Part shown: positions 1-10,214 of the stretch, in pieces
Numbering within the stretch: position 1 is the first letter of the stretch
Layout of the letters: the number at the start of each line of letters is the position of its first letter
Notes under the pieces: model-generated
Told to the model about the DNA's origin: nothing
Seen by the model: only the letters and a program-made list of their open reading frames with translations
The model's database searches: none
Position numbers and translations under genes: made by a program
Assembly: GCA_033283165.1 (NCBI GenBank)
Contig: JAWMQL010000009.1
Span: forward strand, 170,897-234,896
DNA: 64,000 bases
Reading direction: 5' to 3'
Origin: JAWMQL01 sp033283165
GTDB lineage: Bacteria > Pseudomonadota > Gammaproteobacteria > Pseudomonadales > Halieaceae

Positions 1-1086
<1,086 letters not shown>

Positions 1087-1125
1087 GGCGCGGCAGTATA
1101 CCCCACCTTCATTTCGGGAACTCGT

Positions 1126-1209
1126 AATTCGGGGACAGTTCACTTAATTCTGATCAGACCGTGCCAGACCTGTACAACATGCACGAATTAAGTGAACTGT
1201 CCCCGAAAT
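1126..1209. repeat. Long inverted repeat with GGGGACAGTTCACTTAATT core
   Basis: The arms 1128-1150 and 1185-1207 are perfect 23-base reverse complements around a 34-base loop, with one more near-match at each end. Each arm carries GGGGACAGTTCACTTAATT. From memory, this core recurs in many proteobacterial genomes beside Y1 (REP-associated) transposase elements, so a non-autonomous REP/MITE-like element is the likeliest reading. It lies between the recQ start and the stop of the monooxygenase gene, where it could also act as a transcription barrier. No transposase gene is present beside it. Confidence 0.7.
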
Positions 1210-1213
1210 GGGG

Positions 1214-2671
1214 TTACAGGCCGAAGGCTGCCCAGTCCGGTTCGTTCATCTCGGCCACGAAGCGCGAGTAATTCCAGGGCCAGCTGGCGGGAATGCCCTC
1301 GTCGTTGAGGTACCAGCTGTGACAGCCGCCGGTATACCAGATCGTCTTTTTGGCGGCCTCACCCCGCGCCTGTTCGAATTCATCCATGGCCTCCCGGCTG
1401 GGACAGATTTCGCTCGCCTCGCCCTTGCGCAGGCGTTCCAGCAGCTGGTCAATGTAGTGCCACTGGTGCTCGGCGATATCGATCAGGGAAAAATTGCCCA
1501 CCGGACCATTGGGCCCGTTGAGCATGAACAGGTTGGGAAAGTCCGGCAGGGAGATGGCCAGGTAGGCCCTGGGGCTTTTTGCCCACAGGTCCTCGAGGTC
1601 GGCGCCATTGCGCCCGGTAATGTTCATGGGCCGCATGAACGTGTCGGCGTGGAAGCCGGTGGCCAGCGCAATGAGGTCCAGCTCGTGCAGTTCCCCGTCG
1701 GCGGTCAGGATGCCGGTCTCCTCCACCCGCGCGATAGGCTCGGTGACCAGGCGCGAATCCGGGTGTTGTATGGCCCGGTAGTAATCGGGGGAGAAAATCA
1801 GGCGTTTGCACAGGGCCTTGTGGTCGGGGCGCAATTGTTCCCGCAGCACCGGGTCGGTCACGCTTTGTTCGAGATTTTCCAGGCAGGCCTGGGCGAGGAA
1901 CTGGCCTCCCGGCGAATCCGGGTCGACAATCGCCTGGGTGTAGCGTTCCACGGAGTCATTGTATTCCTCGACGTTCATCTCCCGCGCGAGAGCTTCCGGC
2001 TCGGCGCGGAACAGCGCCCGCTCCTGTTCCGTGTACGGCGCATTCTCGGTCGGCATGATCCACTGCGGCGTGCGCACATAGTGCTCCAGCAGGGCGGCGC
2101 GGCCGGCCAGTGCGGAAATGATCTGGACCCCGGTGGAACCCATGCCGATGACGCCGATGCGGCGTCCGTCCAGTGCCGCGCTGTGGTCCCAGCGCGCGCT
2201 GTGAAACAGGTCGCCGCGGAACCGGTCCAGGCCTTCGATATGCGGGTAGCGGGGCTTGTGCAGCACCCCGGTGGCGGCGATGAGCACGTCCGCGCTGTCC
2301 CGGTGACCGCTGGCGAACTCCAGCTGCCAGCGCCCGTCGCGGTAGTGGGCTGCGGTTGCCTCTTCGTTGAAACGGAGCAGCTTGTCGATACCGTACTTGC
2401 GGCAGGTGCGCTCAAAATAGTCCTGGATTTCCTGCCCCGGGGGAAAGTGCCGGGTCCAGTCCGGGTTGCGTTCGAAAGAATACGTGTAGTGGTGGGAGGG
2501 CACGTCGCAGGTCAGGCCCGGGTAGGTGTTCTCGCGCCAGGTGCCCCCGATGCGGTCCGCTTTCTCGTAAATGCGGATTTGCCGGTAGCCGCGTTCCTGA
2601 AGCTTGATGCCGGCCAGGATGCCCGCCATACCGGCGCCCAGCACGATGACTTCCAGATTACGTTCAGGCAT
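1214..2671 (-). CDS. Flavin-containing (Baeyer-Villiger type) monooxygenase
   Basis: A 485-residue cytosolic FAD/NADPH monooxygenase. The N-terminal FAD-binding GAGMAG motif is at residues 12-17, a second nucleotide-binding GMGSTG motif is at 176-181, and between them FRGDLFHSARW (151-161) fits the FxGxxxHxxxW fingerprint of type I Baeyer-Villiger monooxygenases. Such enzymes insert oxygen next to a ketone to give an ester or lactone. The ATG overlaps the stop of the upstream Rieske gene by 8 bases (ATGCCTGA), and a GGAG lies about 9 bases upstream. It is the last gene of the KstD-Rieske-monooxygenase operon, so a cyclic ketone made or oxidised by its partners is a plausible substrate; this is inference. 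Confidence 0.85.
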   Translation of the reverse strand: MPERNLEVIVLGAGMAGILAGIKLQERGYRQIRIYEKADRIGGTWRENTYPGLTCDVPSHHYTYSFERNPDWTRHFPPGQEIQDYFERTCRKYGIDKLLRFNEEATAAHYRDGRWQLEFASGHRDSADVLIAATGVLHKPRYPHIEGLDRFRGDLFHSARWDHSAALDGRRIGVIGMGSTGVQIISALAGRAALLEHYVRTPQWIMPTENAPYTEQERALFRAEPEALAREMNVEEYNDSVERYTQAIVDPDSPGGQFLAQACLENLEQSVTDPVLREQLRPDHKALCKRLIFSPDYYRAIQHPDSRLVTEPIARVEETGILTADGELHELDLIALATGFHADTFMRPMNITGRNGADLEDLWAKSPRAYLAISLPDFPNLFMLNGPNGPVGNFSLIDIAEHQWHYIDQLLERLRKGEASEICPSREAMDEFEQARGEAAKKTIWYTGGCHSWYLNDEGIPASWPWNYSRFVAEMNEPDWAAFGL

Positions 2672-3725
2672 TTCTGGTCTCCGGGGCGGCTAGCGGCAGG
2701 TAGAACTGCTCGTACCAGCGCCGCAGTTTGTTGACCGGACCGTCGCCATCACAGAGGATGGGGTCGGGCTGGTAGATCTTGTCCTTCCAGATTTCCACGT
2801 CCTGGCCGAAGGCGGCGTGGGCGGTCTTGGGATACATCTGCAGAAAATCGTCCGGTAGCGGCCTGTCGTCCAGGCTGGCCATGATAACCCCCGAGCAGAG
2901 ATCGAGTTCCTCCTGGTTGACCGGCACGTGGTAGTTGACCCACCAGCTCCTGTAGCTGAGTTCCGGGCCGCGCATTTCAGTGTAGTAGTACATGATCGAC
3001 GGACCATGGTAGGTGGCGTCGCCCCAGGCGTCCGAGTCGGCGCTGACGCGGTCGTCGCGCACCGCCCCGAAGTCGAAATCCAGCCCGGGAGGGACGATCA
3101 TCCGGTTGTGCGCCTCGGTCTTGACCCGCGATACCTGGGTCACCGTGCGCTCGCCGAAAGTGTTTTCGAAGGACTGCACCGTGCCGCCGTGGACGTGGGG
3201 GAAGTGGGCGATATCGACGATATTCTCGATCACGTCGCAAGCTTTGGCGCGAATACGTGAGCGATAGAACTGCCAGTCGCCCCAGCCCTCCGGGCCCCAG
3301 TCATCGATATCGGGCAGGTAGTCTTCCGGGGGGTTGCCCTGGGGGTCGTACCACAGGGCGATAAAGCCACTCTTTTCCTGCACCGGCCAACCCTTCAGGG
3401 CGTTGATTGCCCGGGGCGGGATTTTTTTCGCGTAGGGAATATCCACGCACTGCCCGTCCGGGGCGAAGGTCCAGCCGTGAAAGGGGCAGGCGATATTGTC
3501 GCCCAGCAGGCGGCCACCGCCACTCGCCAGGTTGGCGCCCAGGTGCGGACAATGGGCGTCGAGTACCGCGACCCGGCCCGATTCGGCCCGGTAGATAACG
3601 AAATCATGGTCGAAATAGTGCAGGGTTTTGACCTCGCCCGCGGCCAGTTCACTGGAAAACAGCAAAATATGCCAGCCCCGGGCATAGCTGCCCGGTTCGA
3701 GGTAGGCGTAGTGATGTTCAGGCAT
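2664..3725 (-). CDS. Rieske [2Fe-2S] oxygenase, 3-ketosteroid 9-alpha-hydroxylase (KshA)-like
   Basis: The terminal oxygenase component of a two-component Rieske non-haem iron hydroxylase. CPH (Cys59, His61) and CPFH (Cys80, His83) form the C-x-H...C-x2-H cluster site. NIVDIAHFPHVH gives the mononuclear iron site D-x2-H-x4-H (Asp171, His174, His179), as in KshA-type enzymes. I chose the ATG at 3725 over the one at 3752 because GGGAGG sits 9 bases before it and it overlaps the kstD-like stop by only 8 bases (ATGCCTGA); the longer start would overlap by 35. The protein is then 353 residues, normal for the family. No ferredoxin reductase (KshB) is encoded nearby, so electrons must come from elsewhere. 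The substrate is probably a steroid-like ring compound. Confidence 0.83.
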   Translation of the reverse strand: MPEHHYAYLEPGSYARGWHILLFSSELAAGEVKTLHYFDHDFVIYRAESGRVAVLDAHCPHLGANLASGGGRLLGDNIACPFHGWTFAPDGQCVDIPYAKKIPPRAINALKGWPVQEKSGFIALWYDPQGNPPEDYLPDIDDWGPEGWGDWQFYRSRIRAKACDVIENIVDIAHFPHVHGGTVQSFENTFGERTVTQVSRVKTEAHNRMIVPPGLDFDFGAVRDDRVSADSDAWGDATYHGPSIMYYYTEMRGPELSYRSWWVNYHVPVNQEELDLCSGVIMASLDDRPLPDDFLQMYPKTAHAAFGQDVEIWKDKIYQPDPILCDGDGPVNKLRRWYEQFYLPLAAPETRNA

Positions 3726-5442
3726 CTGTTGAGCCCTCCCTGTGGTCGCCACTGATGGCGTGCTGTGCGGCGATATAGCCGAAAGTCATGGCCGAGGCGA
3801 TGGTGGCGCCGGCCCCGGGATAGCTGTCGCCCATGACCGCGGCGCTGGTGTTCCCCGCGGCGTACAGACCCGGGATAGCCCGGCCCTGCTGGTCCAGCAC
3901 CCGGGCATATTCGTCGCAGTCCAGGCCGCCCTTGGTATCGAGATCTCCCGGGTCGCAGCGAAAGGCGTAGAAGGGAGCCTGTTCCAGTGGTGCCAGCGAG
4001 GGGTTGGGCCTGACCCGCTGGTCGGCATAGTAACGGTCGTGCAGGCTGGCGCCGCGATCGAATTCGGGATCCTCACCGCGGCGCGCGTGTTCGTTGAAAT
4101 CCTTTACGGTCTGTTCCAGTGCCGCGCCGTCGATAGCGATTTTCCGCGCCAGTTCCGCCAGGCTGTCGGCCCGGGTCAACAGGCCGCTCTCGAAATAACC
4201 CGGGGGTATCTTGCTGTCGTTGGCAACGCTGCCCGGTTTGATATGCCCCAGGGCGTACTTGCGCCGGTAGTTGGCGTCGAACACGAGGTAGCAGGGGATG
4301 GCTCCCTCGCCCCGCGCCTCACTGGCGTACTGGTCCTTGACCACGTCTTCGTAGGGCTGTGCCTCGTTGGTGAAACGCCTGCCCAGTCGATTGACCATGA
4401 TAGAGCCGGGGTTGGACTTGCCCGAGATCAGTGCCAGCACCCTGCCGTCGGGAATGGTGTAGGAGGGCGACCACCAGGCACAGTCCATAAAATCCAGCCG
4501 TGCCCCCAGTTCGAGCCCCATGCTGATGCCATCGCCGGTGGCCCCCGGACTGGCGGCGGTCCAGTCCGATCCGGTGGGTGGATGCTGGTACTGGCGGCGC
4601 ATCTCGGCGTTCTGGGAAAAACCGCCGGTGGCCAGCAGTACGCCCCGGCGCGCGCCTATGCGCAGGCTGCGTCCCTCGTATTCGACCACTGCACCGCCGA
4701 CCCGCCCATCGCGGTGTATTAGCTCCCGCATGGGCGCATTCAGCCACACGGGAATATCCCGGTCCTGCAGGGAGCGCCGCAACTTGGCCACCAGGGCCGG
4801 CCCCAGAGTAAGTCGCCGGTCGGGCTGCCGTTTCAGGCGCGCCGGCAGGTCCAGCAGGTAGCGCAGGTACAGCTTCAGCACCAGCAGATAGCTGCCGGCG
4901 TTCAGTTTCTCCAGTTCACGGCCCTCGGGCACCGTGATGTTGAATGGCAGCAGCAGCCCGTCGTAGTGACCGTAGCGGATATGGGCGGCCTCGGAGCCCA
5001 GCGCCCTGAGGCTGATGACCCCCGGGTCCATGGAACGGCCGCCGGACTTGTAGCCCGGCACGGTCTCGTAGTAGTCCATGTAGCTCGGCAGGGGGCTGTA
5101 GTCCACGTGACTGTGGGTCATCATGAAGCGAAGCATTTCCGGGGCCCGCTCCGCGAAAGCCTTCAGCCGCGCCTCGCTGACACTGCCGCCGATCAGGCCG
5201 CGCAGATACGCGTAGCCCTCCGCCACACTGTCCTCAAGTCCCCACTCCGGCAGGCGGTGGTTGCCGGGAATCCATGCCACGCCACCGGATTTGGCGGTGG
5301 TCCCGCCATACACCGGCTCTTTCTCGACCACCAGTACCGAGGCGCCCAGTTCCCCGGCGGTGATCGCCGCGGTCATGCCAGCGGCGCCGGCCCCCGCCAC
5401 CAGCCAGTCCACTTCCTGGTCGAACCCGGCCTGCCCTGTCAT
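3718..5442 (-). CDS. FAD-dependent 3-ketosteroid delta-1-dehydrogenase-like protein
   Basis: A 574-residue flavoprotein of the FAD-binding-2 / KstD family. The FAD-binding GAGAAG is at residues 17-22, followed by EKEPVYGGTTAKSGG, and the C-terminal NTSAAVMGDSYPGAGATIA matches the conserved Tyr-Pro-Gly-x-Gly segment that contributes the catalytic Tyr and Gly in KstD. TNEAQPYED fits the second conserved Tyr region. KstD introduces a double bond at C1-C2 of 3-ketosteroids and, with KshA, opens ring B. It is the first gene of the operon, directly upstream of the KshA-like oxygenase, which supports a steroid or related 3-keto cyclic substrate. The enzyme may act on a KstD-like but different ketone; the family is broad. 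Confidence 0.82.
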   Translation of the reverse strand: MTGQAGFDQEVDWLVAGAGAAGMTAAITAGELGASVLVVEKEPVYGGTTAKSGGVAWIPGNHRLPEWGLEDSVAEGYAYLRGLIGGSVSEARLKAFAERAPEMLRFMMTHSHVDYSPLPSYMDYYETVPGYKSGGRSMDPGVISLRALGSEAAHIRYGHYDGLLLPFNITVPEGRELEKLNAGSYLLVLKLYLRYLLDLPARLKRQPDRRLTLGPALVAKLRRSLQDRDIPVWLNAPMRELIHRDGRVGGAVVEYEGRSLRIGARRGVLLATGGFSQNAEMRRQYQHPPTGSDWTAASPGATGDGISMGLELGARLDFMDCAWWSPSYTIPDGRVLALISGKSNPGSIMVNRLGRRFTNEAQPYEDVVKDQYASEARGEGAIPCYLVFDANYRRKYALGHIKPGSVANDSKIPPGYFESGLLTRADSLAELARKIAIDGAALEQTVKDFNEHARRGEDPEFDRGASLHDRYYADQRVRPNPSLAPLEQAPFYAFRCDPGDLDTKGGLDCDEYARVLDQQGRAIPGLYAAGNTSAAVMGDSYPGAGATIASAMTFGYIAAQHAISGDHREGSTDA

Positions 5443-5526
5443 CCTGTCATTTACCGCGTGTCGTTATTCTCATTCCCGGTCAGTGTGGCAGCGCCCCTCG
5501 ACGCCCACCAGTGCCAGGGGCAAAAG

Positions 5527-5574
5527 CCCGCCTGCGGTTCAATAATGCGGCCCTGCCATTTGACCGCGGGCGGG
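5527..5574. promoter_or_regulatory. Candidate operator: GC-rich inverted repeat in divergent promoter region
   Basis: The arms CCCGCCTGCGGTTCAA (5527-5542) and TTTGACCGCGGGCGGG (5559-5574) are near-perfect reverse complements (12 of 13 core positions) around a 16-base spacer. They sit between the divergently transcribed KstD-like gene and the SDR gene at 5611. A dimeric repressor such as a TetR-type protein could bind here and control both operons. No such regulator gene is adjacent, so the assignment rests on symmetry and location only. Confidence 0.4.
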
Positions 5575-5610
5575 TGGGGCCATACCGTGCAGTTTTCAGC
5601 GGAGAATGCC

Positions 5611-6444
5611 ATGCAGGCGCTACACGACAAGACGGCGGTGATCACGGGCGCGGGATCGGGTATCGGCGAGGGTATCGCAATGGCCTGTGCCGGCGCCGGG
5701 ATGAATGTGGTGATTGCCGACCTGGATCTGGCCGCTGCGGAGAAGGTGGCGGCGGACCTGGCCGCCCAGGGGACGAACACCCTGGCGGTGGCGGTGGATG
5801 TTTCCGATTTCGATGCGGTCTGCGCCCTGCGGGACCAGGCGGTGGCGCGCTTCGGTACCGTGCATCTGGTTTGCAACAATGCCGGGGTCTGGATCGGCGC
5901 CACCATGGCCGAAGCGGATATCCGTGACTGGCAATACCTGATCAACGTCAACCTGTGGGGCGTGATCCACGGCGTGAAGGCGTTCCTGCCGCTGCTGCTG
6001 GAGCAGGGCGAAGGTCACATCGTGAATACCGCGTCCATGGGCGGGCTGATTTCCGGCCCCCCCGAGGGCCTGTACTGCACCACCAAGTTTGCCATCGTCG
6101 GCCTGTCCGAGTCCCTGCTGATGGAGGTCGCGGACAAGGGCGTGGGCGTATCGGTGCTGTGTCCCGGACTGGTGAATACCCAGCTGATCACCCGCTCCGC
6201 CGCGCAGCGGCCGGCCCGCTGGGATTCCGGCATCGACCACGGCCAACCGGCCCCGGACGTGGCCCAGGGTATCTCGCCGCTGGCGGTGGGTGAGCAGGTG
6301 GTCGATGCGGTGCGTGAGGGGGGCTTCTACGTCATTACCCACGACGATTACCGCGATATCATCGCCATGCGCCACGAGGGTATTATCTCGGCCCTGGATG
6401 CCAGCGCCGCGCGCTATGGCTCCACCAGTGGCCGGTCGCGCTGA
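5611..6444 (+). CDS. SDR family NAD(P)-dependent oxidoreductase
   Basis: A 277-residue classical short-chain dehydrogenase with the cofactor motif TGAGSGIG (TGxxxGxG), the NNAGV motif, the catalytic Ser in NTASMGG and the YxxxK pair in LYCTTK. The start at 5611 is preceded by GCGGAG about 6 bases upstream, and homology to the SDR N-terminus begins immediately. It is divergent from the KstD-like operon and upstream of the DUF3604 gene by 30 bases. Such enzymes interconvert alcohols and ketones; a role on the same substrate as the neighbouring steroid-type enzymes is inferred. The reading frame is open for about 215 codons upstream, but that stretch is antisense to the KstD-like gene. Confidence 0.87.
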   Translation: MQALHDKTAVITGAGSGIGEGIAMACAGAGMNVVIADLDLAAAEKVAADLAAQGTNTLAVAVDVSDFDAVCALRDQAVARFGTVHLVCNNAGVWIGATMAEADIRDWQYLINVNLWGVIHGVKAFLPLLLEQGEGHIVNTASMGGLISGPPEGLYCTTKFAIVGLSESLLMEVADKGVGVSVLCPGLVNTQLITRSAAQRPARWDSGIDHGQPAPDVAQGISPLAVGEQVVDAVREGGFYVITHDDYRDIIAMRHEGIISALDASAARYGSTSGRSR

Positions 6445-6474
6445 ACGTTTTTCTGTTAGCGGAGTAAGGATAAA

Positions 6475-8364
6475 ATGAATTTGACCTTTCCGGGTCTGTT
6501 GCTGGCCCTGCTGGCCCTGCCGGCCCTGGGGGCGCAGGACTACATGGAATCGCGCCAGCCCTGCCGTGAGCGCGATCCTCTGATGCGGCCTTTTTTTGGC
6601 GACCTGCACGTTCACACACGTTATTCACTGGACGCCAGTACCCAGTCGACCCGCACCACCCCCGACCAGGCCTACCGCTTCGCCCGCGGTGAGCGGGTAG
6701 GCATCCAGCCCTGGCGTCCCGACGGCAGCGCCATGCGTTCCCTGCAACTGCGCCGGCCGCTGGACTTCGCCATGGTCTCCGACCACGCCGAACTGATCGG
6801 TGAAGTGCACATGTGCAACACGCCCACGGTGGAAGGCTACGATTCCTGGCAGTGTATGGTGTACCGCAACTGGCCGCGCGGGGCCTACTACCTGTTCAAT
6901 TACTTCTCCTCGGTGCGCGCCTCGCATCTCGGCATGTGCGGCGAGGGTGGCCGGTTGTGCCTCGAGGCAGCCAGGGCACCCTGGCAGGAGATGCAGGTGG
7001 CGGCGGAGCAGCATTACGATCGCAGTGCTGACTGTCGCTTCACCAGCTTCGTGGGCTACGAGTGGACCGGGGTGGAGCCGGAGACGACCGGCAACCTGCA
7101 CCGCAACGTGGTGTTCCGCAACGAGGTCGTCCCGGCGCTGCCGTTTTCCTACATCGATGGTCCCTCGGCGGACCAGCTGTGGCAGGCTCTGGACCGGGAC
7201 TGCAACCGATCCGGCAGTGCCTGCGGGGCGCTGGCCATCCCCCACAACTCCAATCTCTCCGCGGGTTTCATGTTCAGTGGCCGGGCGGAGGACGGCAGCG
7301 CGATGACGGCGGAATACGCCAGATTGCGCCAGCGGATGGAGCCGGTGGCCGAAATCATGCAGCACAAGGGCGCCTCCGAATGCTATTTCAAGCAGGGTGT
7401 TACCCGCGATGAGTTGTGCGCCTTCGAACAGCAGCCCACGGACAACATCGGGGTAGGCGAGGGTACACCGCGACCGGACACCGGTTTCCTGCGGCCGGCA
7501 CTCAGTGACGGCCTGGCTTTGCAGGATCAACTGGGCGTCAACCCCTACCGCCTCGGTTTTATCGCCAGTACCGACACCCACCTGGGAACGCCCGGCGCAG
7601 CGGAGGAGGATCGATTCCTGGGCCACGGCGGAGCGGGTATGCCGGCGGGGGAGGACGTACCGCCCGGCCTGCCGGATAAACTGGAATACAATCCCGGCGG
7701 CCTGGCGGTCGTGTGGGCGGAGGAGAACAACCGGACGGCGCTGTTTCGCGCGCTGCAGCGGCGCGAGACCTACGGTACCAGCGGGCCGCGTATCGTCAGC
7801 CGCTTCTTCGCCGGTTGGGAGTACCCTGAGGATCTGTGTGCGGCACCGGACGCCATTGCCCGGGCCTACGATGGCGGCGTGCCCATGGGGGGGCAGCTGG
7901 TCGCGCGACCCGCGGGTAGTCCCAGGTTCCTGGTCATGGCCAGCCAGGACCCCGGTACCCCGGACGCACCCGGGTTGCCCCTGCAGCGGCTGCAACTGGT
8001 CAAGGGCTGGGTGGACGAACACGGCCAGTCGATGGAGCGGGTGGTGGATATTGCCGGATCGGCGGACAATGGTGCGAGAGTGGATACCGCCACCTGCGAG
8101 ACCAGCGGTAATGGCTTTGCAAGTATGTGCAAGGTATGGGTCGACGAGGATTATCGGCCCGACCAGCGGGCCTGGTATTACTCCCGCGTGGTGGAAAACC
8201 CGAGTTGCCGCTGGAGCCAGCGGATTTGCATCGCCCGGGGCGTGGACTGCGCCAATCCCGCGACCATCGGCGAGGGGCTGGAGGGGTGCTGCGCTCCCGA
8301 GCACCGGCCGGTGGTGCAGGAGCGCGCCTGGTCTTCACCGATCTGGATCGAGCCGGCGACTTGA
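6475..8364 (+). CDS. DUF3604 family secreted protein (PHP-like)
   Basis: A 629-residue protein with a signal peptide (cleavage probably after ALGA, about residue 22). FFGDLHVHTRYSLDA near the mature N-terminus and later SDHAE, HNSNLS and STDTHLG are the spaced His/Asp motifs of DUF3604 proteins, which resemble PHP-type metal-dependent phosphoesterases. The start at 6475 has AGCGGAG...AAGGA just upstream. Proteins of this family recur beside lipid and sterol catabolic genes in marine gammaproteobacteria, but no reaction is established, so I name only the family. It follows the SDR in the same direction and probably shares its transcript. Many Cys residues in the C-terminal half would fit an exported, disulphide-bonded protein. 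Confidence 0.82.
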   Translation: MNLTFPGLLLALLALPALGAQDYMESRQPCRERDPLMRPFFGDLHVHTRYSLDASTQSTRTTPDQAYRFARGERVGIQPWRPDGSAMRSLQLRRPLDFAMVSDHAELIGEVHMCNTPTVEGYDSWQCMVYRNWPRGAYYLFNYFSSVRASHLGMCGEGGRLCLEAARAPWQEMQVAAEQHYDRSADCRFTSFVGYEWTGVEPETTGNLHRNVVFRNEVVPALPFSYIDGPSADQLWQALDRDCNRSGSACGALAIPHNSNLSAGFMFSGRAEDGSAMTAEYARLRQRMEPVAEIMQHKGASECYFKQGVTRDELCAFEQQPTDNIGVGEGTPRPDTGFLRPALSDGLALQDQLGVNPYRLGFIASTDTHLGTPGAAEEDRFLGHGGAGMPAGEDVPPGLPDKLEYNPGGLAVVWAEENNRTALFRALQRRETYGTSGPRIVSRFFAGWEYPEDLCAAPDAIARAYDGGVPMGGQLVARPAGSPRFLVMASQDPGTPDAPGLPLQRLQLVKGWVDEHGQSMERVVDIAGSADNGARVDTATCETSGNGFASMCKVWVDEDYRPDQRAWYYSRVVENPSCRWSQRICIARGVDCANPATIGEGLEGCCAPEHRPVVQERAWSSPIWIEPAT

Positions 8365-8489
8365 GCGTGTTGGCTGATCAGCCCTGAAGACGTCTGACCC
8401 GATCCCCGGGCCCGGTACAGCGACCTTGTGATGGCCGGTCTCTTACGCGTATCCTTCCCCTTTATAACGACTACAAGACCCGCCGCTGC

Positions 8490-10214
8490 ATGATCGACCA
8501 GATAATTATTTCCTGCCTGTTCCTGGGCTTGCTGGCGAGCCTTATCTTTACGGATTGGCCGCCGGTCTGGGTGTTCTGCGGCAGCATGCTGACGGCCTAC
8601 CTGGTGGGCCTGGTAGACACGGCGGAAGTCCTGGCCAAGAGCTCCAACACGGGGCTGATTACCCTGGTGCTGCTGATCCTGGTCTCGGTGGGACTGGAAA
8701 AGCTGCACTGGCTCAACCGGTTGTCGGGAAAACTGGTCAACCAGCACTACGGCATCAGCCTGTTCCGCCTGGGCGCGGTGACCGCGCTGTTCTCGGCCTT
8801 CGTCAACAATACTGCGGTGGTGGCGACACTGGCCCATACCGTGCGCAGCAATCGCTACCACCATGCCTCGCGGCTGTTGCTGCCCCTGTCCTATGCCGCC
8901 ATCCTCGGGGGCACCATGACCCTGATCGGTACCTCCACCAACCTGATCGTGTCCAGCTTCCTCGAGGACGCCACCGGGGCGGGACTGGCGTTCTTCGATT
9001 TCTTCCAGATCGGTGCCAGCGCGACCGTGCTGGGCCTGCTGGTCATGTTTCTCAGCTCGCGCCTGCTGCCGGCCAACGGCATGGAGCAGATCGATATCAA
9101 CGAGTACCTGATCGAGGCCGAAGTGCTGCCGGAGTCGGAGTTGGCGGGCAAGACCATCGCCCAGAACAAGCTGCGTGACCTGGAGGACCTGTTCCTGGTG
9201 GAGATCGTGCGGGACGAGCACCTGATTTCGCCGGTAGCGCCGCACGAGTATATCGAGCCTGGCGACAAGCTGATTTTTTCCGGCGATATCAAACGCCTGG
9301 CTGACCTGGAGAGCATCCGCGGCCTGCAACTGTTCGCAGTGGAAGAGGGCCTGCTGCGGGAGAACCTGACCGAGGTGATCGTCATGCCCAATGCGGCAAT
9401 CGAGGGCAAGACGGTCAAGGAAAGTGGCTTCCGCTCCATGTTTGACGCCGCCGTGGTCGGCATGCGGCGCGGCGGCAAGCGCCTGTCGGGCAAGCTGGGT
9501 AACATCACCATACAGGCCGGCGACAGCATGATGCTGGCGGTGGGACCGGATTTCAACGATCGCAAGAACCTCGACAAGAATTTCGTGGTAGTGGATGACT
9601 CGGTGGACGCGGGCCAGGTGACGCCGCTCCAGAATCTCGTCATACCCCTGGCCCTGCTGGCGGTGGTGGTGGCTGCCTCGTTGAATGTCCTGCCGCTGGT
9701 GAAAGGGCTGGCACTGTTGTTGGCGGCGTTGCTCGTGATGGGCGTGGTGCGCGGTTCAGAACTCCGCCGCCGCTTTCCCTTCGAGGTCTGGCTCATCATC
9801 GCCTCCGCGCTCACCCTGTCCCAGGCCCTGAACAATTCCGGCCTGACCGCGGTCCTGGCCAACTTCCTGCACGAGAACCTGGCGGCCTGGGGCCCCCACG
9901 CGGCCCTGGTCGGCATCTACCTGGGCACCCTGCTGCTGACCGAGCTGATGACGAACAACGCGGCGGCTGCGCTGGCCTTCCCGATCGCCTATGGCCTGGC
10001 CGGCAGTTTCGGCCTGGACCCGATGCCGTTCGTGCTCGCCGTGGCGTTTGGCGCCAGTGCCAGTTTCCTGACACCCTATGGCTACACCACCAACCTGATG
10101 GTGCAGAACCTGGGAGGCTATCAGTTGCGGGACTATTTCCGCGCCGGGCTGCCACTGTCCGTGACTTACTCCGTGGTGGTCCTGTACCTGCTGCCCCGCG
10201 TATACCCCTTTTAG
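8490..10214 (+). CDS. SLC13-family permease with two TrkA-C (RCK_C) domains
   Basis: A 574-residue inner-membrane transporter. Hydrophobic helices fill residues 1-200 and 370-574, and a soluble middle section (about 205-350) contains two RCK_C/TrkA-C-like repeats. The permease halves carry the paired motifs SAFVNNTAVVA / IGTSTNLIVS and MTNNAAAALAF / TPYGYTTNLMV, typical of the divalent anion:Na+ symporter (DASS, CitT/SAC1) group. Members move sulphate, dicarboxylates or other anions; the substrate cannot be read from sequence. A 125-base gap separates it from the DUF3604 gene, so it may have its own promoter. Confidence 0.85.
   Translation: MIDQIIISCLFLGLLASLIFTDWPPVWVFCGSMLTAYLVGLVDTAEVLAKSSNTGLITLVLLILVSVGLEKLHWLNRLSGKLVNQHYGISLFRLGAVTALFSAFVNNTAVVATLAHTVRSNRYHHASRLLLPLSYAAILGGTMTLIGTSTNLIVSSFLEDATGAGLAFFDFFQIGASATVLGLLVMFLSSRLLPANGMEQIDINEYLIEAEVLPESELAGKTIAQNKLRDLEDLFLVEIVRDEHLISPVAPHEYIEPGDKLIFSGDIKRLADLESIRGLQLFAVEEGLLRENLTEVIVMPNAAIEGKTVKESGFRSMFDAAVVGMRRGGKRLSGKLGNITIQAGDSMMLAVGPDFNDRKNLDKNFVVVDDSVDAGQVTPLQNLVIPLALLAVVVAASLNVLPLVKGLALLLAALLVMGVVRGSELRRRFPFEVWLIIASALTLSQALNNSGLTAVLANFLHENLAAWGPHAALVGIYLGTLLLTELMTNNAAAALAFPIAYGLAGSFGLDPMPFVLAVAFGASASFLTPYGYTTNLMVQNLGGYQLRDYFRAGLPLSVTYSVVVLYLLPRVYPF

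Noticed and set aside
1208..2734. A 508-residue plus-strand reading frame opposite the monooxygenase
   Set aside because: It is antisense to a gene with clear FAD, NADP and BVMO motifs, and its own translation has no recognisable domain.
3726..3752. The upstream ATG of the Rieske gene
   Set aside because: It has no ribosome site and would overlap the KstD-like gene by 35 bases; the ATG at 3725 has GGGAGG at the right distance.
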